Assembly (NCBI GenBank): GCA_944326945.1
Contig: CALVFY010000005.1
Span: 49,790 to 113,789 of the forward strand
Length of the DNA stretch: 64,000 nt
Direction of reading: 5' to 3'
DNA from: an uncultured Rikenellaceae bacterium
GTDB taxonomy: Bacteria > Bacteroidota > Bacteroidia > Bacteroidales > Rikenellaceae
Below are positions 62,293 through 64,000 of this stretch, in pieces. Positions within the stretch are counted from its first letter, which is position 1; every line of letters begins with the position of its first letter. Under the pieces are notes generated by a model that saw only the letters and a program-made list of their open reading frames with translations, searched no databases and was not told where the DNA came from. Position numbers and translations under genes: made by a program.

Positions 62293-63249
62293 TTACAACT
62301 TGCCCTCTTCTTTGCGACGTCGGATGCATTTCAGCATGTCGGTTACCATCTCGGGAAGTTGCCATGAGGGCTTCCAACCCCATTCGTCGCGGGCACATGT
62401 GTCGTCCAGACTGTTGGGCCAGCTGCGGGCGATAGCCTCTTTGACCGGATCGATTTTGTAGTCCATCTTGAAATCGGGCAGATGTTTCTTGATCTCTTTG
62501 TAGATAATTTCGGGAGAGAAACTCATGGCCGTGATATTGAATCCGTTACGGTGTACCAGACGGGCCGGATCGGCTTCCATCAACTCCACACAGGCATTCA
62601 GTGCGTCGGGCATATAGATCATGTCCATGAAGACATCCTGAGGGATAGGACAGGTAAAACGGCCATGTTTGACGGCTGCATAGAAGATCTCCACGGCATA
62701 ATCCGTCGTGCCTCCGCCGGGCAGGGTGACATTGGAGATGATGCCCGGGAAACGGACGCTGCGGGTATCGACTCCATATTTCAAATAATAATAGTTGCTC
62801 AGCAGTTCTCCGGTCACCTTGCACACACCGTAGATCGTGGTCGGTTGCATCAGCGTATCCTGCGGAGTGTGGTCTTTGGGCGAAGAGGGACCGAATGCGC
62901 CGATTGAACTGGGGGTAAAGACAGCACATTGATACTGACGGGCAACATCGAGCGAGTTCATCAAGGCCCCTATATTGATATTCCAGGCCAGTTGGGGGTC
63001 TTTTTCTCCCACGGCCGAGAGCAGGGCTACCAGATTGAAGATCGTGTCGATTTTGTACTTATTGACCGTATAGGCAAATGAATGGGCGTCCAGGGCATTG
63101 AGTACGGCGAAAGGGCCGGTTTCTCCGAGCGCTTTGCACTCTCTTACGTCGGTGGCTACCACATTGGTGTTGCCATAGAGTTTCCGGAGGTAGACGGTCA
63201 ATTCCGAACCGATTTGACCTCCGGCACCGATAATCAGAATTTTTTTCAT
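62293..63249 (-). CDS. SDR-type L-threonine 3-dehydrogenase-like epimerase-family protein
   Basis: 318 residues of the extended SDR family. GxxGxxG nucleotide motif [26 protein letters not shown], catalytic YxxxK in [12 protein letters not shown], and [13 protein letters not shown]. These match the UDP-galactose-epimerase-like threonine dehydrogenases first described in Flavobacterium. The product would be 2-amino-3-ketobutyrate for glycine formation. The usual partner kbl is not in the window. Its ATG overlaps the stop of the small membrane protein by 4 bp. Confidence 0.85.
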   Translation of the reverse strand: MKKILIIGAGGQIGSELTVYLRKLYGNTNVVATDVRECKALGETGPFAVLNALDAHSFAYTVNKYKIDTIFNLVALLSAVGEKDPQLAWNINIGALMNSLDVARQYQCAVFTPSSIGAFGPSSPKDHTPQDTLMQPTTIYGVCKVTGELLSNYYYLKYGVDTRSVRFPGIISNVTLPGGGTTDYAVEIFYAAVKHGRFTCPIPQDVFMDMIYMPDALNACVELMEADPARLVHRNGFNITAMSFSPEIIYKEIKKHLPDFKMDYKIDPVKEAIARSWPNSLDDTCARDEWGWKPSWQLPEMVTDMLKCIRRRKEEGKL

Positions 63250-63461
63250 GGTTTCTCCGGTTTATTTAATTCTTTGATCAGAGCCAGGGATATGACGATC
63301 AGATAAAGGCACACCACGGCGATGATGCCGATAGAGATCCAGATGAAAATCGAACCGGGTTTGATCAGATAGCCCAGAAAAAGCAGTTCGAAAATCAGGA
63401 TCGCTGCCAGTAGAAAAATAATTTTACGTAGTTGTTTAGATCGTTCCATCTTAGTTTTCAT
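63246..63461 (-). CDS. Small membrane protein with two helices
   Basis: 71 residues, MERSKQLRKIIF basic start and two hydrophobic helices (about 13-32 and 38-62). I do not recognise the family. It is translated just upstream of and overlapping the threonine dehydrogenase gene by 4 bp. ATG at 63449 (MERSKQ) is an alternative start. Confidence 0.6.
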   Translation of the reverse strand: MKTKMERSKQLRKIIFLLAAILIFELLFLGYLIKPGSIFIWISIGIIAVVCLYLIVISLALIKELNKPEKP

Positions 63462-63512
63462 GCCTTTTTCGACCGATAAAGGTAGTTATTTTTCATGGAA
63501 GTGCAACTTTAG

Positions 63513-63544
63513 TTTGCAGAATTCAAAAATGATATTTACTTTTG
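63513..63544 (+). promoter_or_regulatory. Promoter of the tRNA operon
   Basis: TTTG at 63513-63516, 20-nt spacer, TACTTTTG at 63537-63544: a full consensus match, about 65 nt before tRNA-Tyr. Confidence 0.85.
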
Positions 63545-63608
63545 TCCCGCTGAAAACCCGGGTATGCTCCTTTTTTCGGATGAAAGCCGGCAGCGTTCTT
63601 TGATAGCG

Positions 63609-63691
63609 GGGAGAATACCAGAGTGGCCAAATGGGGCAGACTGTAAATCTGCTGGCGTACGCCTTCGGTGGTTCGAATCCATCTTCTCCCA
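63609..63691 (+). tRNA. tRNA-Tyr (GTA)
   Basis: Acceptor GGGAGAA pairs with TTCTCCC, discriminator A. Anticodon stem GCAGA/TCTGC with loop CTGTAAA, anticodon GTA. Long class II variable arm and GGTTCGAATCC T-arm. CCA is not encoded. Confidence 0.96.
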
Positions 63692-63739
63692 CGAAAAAAG
63701 TTCTTTATAGACTATTTTTTGTAAAAAAGCAATACTTTT

Positions 63740-63812
63740 GCGGAAGTAGCTCAGTTGATAGAGCATTAGCCTTCCAAGCTAAGGGTCGCGAGTTTGAGCC
63801 TCGTCTTCCGCT
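63740..63812 (+). tRNA. tRNA-Gly (TCC)
   Basis: Acceptor GCGGAAG pairs with CTTCCGC, discriminator T. Anticodon stem TTAGC/GCTAA with loop CTTCCAA, anticodon TCC. Reads GGA/GGG codons. CCA not encoded. Confidence 0.95.
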
Positions 63813-63829
63813 CTATTTTTTATGTGATT

Positions 63830-63901
<72 letters not shown>

Positions 63902-63942
63902 CCAGGAGGTCTGACAAGAGAAGGACACTTCAAAGAAATTTC

Positions 63943-63986
63943 AATGAAAAAGCCTGTTAATCAATATTTAACAGGCTTTTTCATTT
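63943..63986 (+). terminator. Terminator of the tRNA operon
   Basis: Arms 63943-63960 and 63968-63985 pair perfectly over 18 bp (AATGAAAAAGCCTGTTAA and its complement); T-rich 3' arm. Confidence 0.88.
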
Positions 63987-64000
63987 TCCTATCTCTGACA

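Noticed and set aside
63733..63740. Separate promoter TACTTTTG for tRNA-Gly
   Set aside because: The box runs into the first base of the tRNA and no -33 element is at proper distance; the tRNAs appear to share the consensus promoter at 63513-63544.

Overview
The window looks like a chromosome segment from a gut Bacteroidales member, most likely Alistipes or a close relative (Rikenellaceae). Three things point there: Bacteroidetes-type promoters (TTTG, 18-20 nt, TAnnTTTG) in front of many genes; phylum markers such as SusC/SusD, DUF4295 after rpmB-rpmG, DUF3127, DUF4286 and DUF5017; and moderately high G+C. The genus is an inference from overall character, not from a database match. Left core region (1-15.2 kb): the start of ftsY, DUF4295, rpmG and rpmB; cinA-pyrD; pdxB; an agmatinase-family gene with nhaA; an FKBP lipoprotein; a cyclophilin; DUF3127; an esterase. 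A visibly G+C-richer block follows with a LysR regulator, a YeiH-type exporter, hybrid cluster protein (hcp) and a GNAT-like protein. Central island (about 15.2-45.6 kb): a sialoglycan polysaccharide-utilisation locus. An eleven-gene minus-strand operon runs from susC (34.8 kb) down to a GH42 beta-galactosidase (16.0 kb). It encodes SusC, SusD, a DUF5017 lipoprotein, N-acetylneuraminate lyase, an S-type sulfatase, a GH33 sialidase, a clan GH-D (GH36-like) enzyme, a TIG-domain phosphodiester glycosidase, a surface lipoprotein, a DUF4886 SGNH-like protein and GH42. A GH106-like enzyme is transcribed divergently from the same promoter region. A FadR/GntR-family regulator follows, then a second plus-strand operon: NanM-type mutarotase, sialate O-acetylesterase and GH3. 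The genes suggest O-deacetylation, desulfation, desialylation and exo-trimming of host mucin-type glycans, then import and cleavage of sialic acid to ManNAc and pyruvate. ManNAc epimerase, the kinase and an intact sialic acid transporter are not in the window. Three promoters in the locus, including that of the regulator, carry the palindrome ATTTGT-NNG-ACAAAT (one copy has a mismatch) lying on the -7 element, so a single GntR-controlled regulon is predicted. The mutarotase ends just after what looks like the first helix of a fused SSS symporter, which suggests a lost transporter. Transposase remnants lie on both sides of the island: ISL3-like at 15.5 kb, and IS256-like plus a clearly degenerate IS21 istA at 44.0-45.5 kb. 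Right core region (45.7-64 kb): an unusual two-receiver plus PPDK-type ATP-grasp protein, glutamate dehydrogenase, a TonB-like protein, methylglyoxal synthase, CysQ, a secreted GH31 and DUF4286, L21/L27, a calycin-like lipoprotein, an MBL-fold hydrolase, an RlmI-type methyltransferase, an RNase D-like exonuclease, RecQ, a mini winged-helix protein, L20/L35, an SDR-type threonine dehydrogenase, a small membrane protein, and a tRNA-Tyr/Gly/Thr operon closed by a strong terminator. No CRISPR array, rRNA, intact insertion sequence or prophage was seen.
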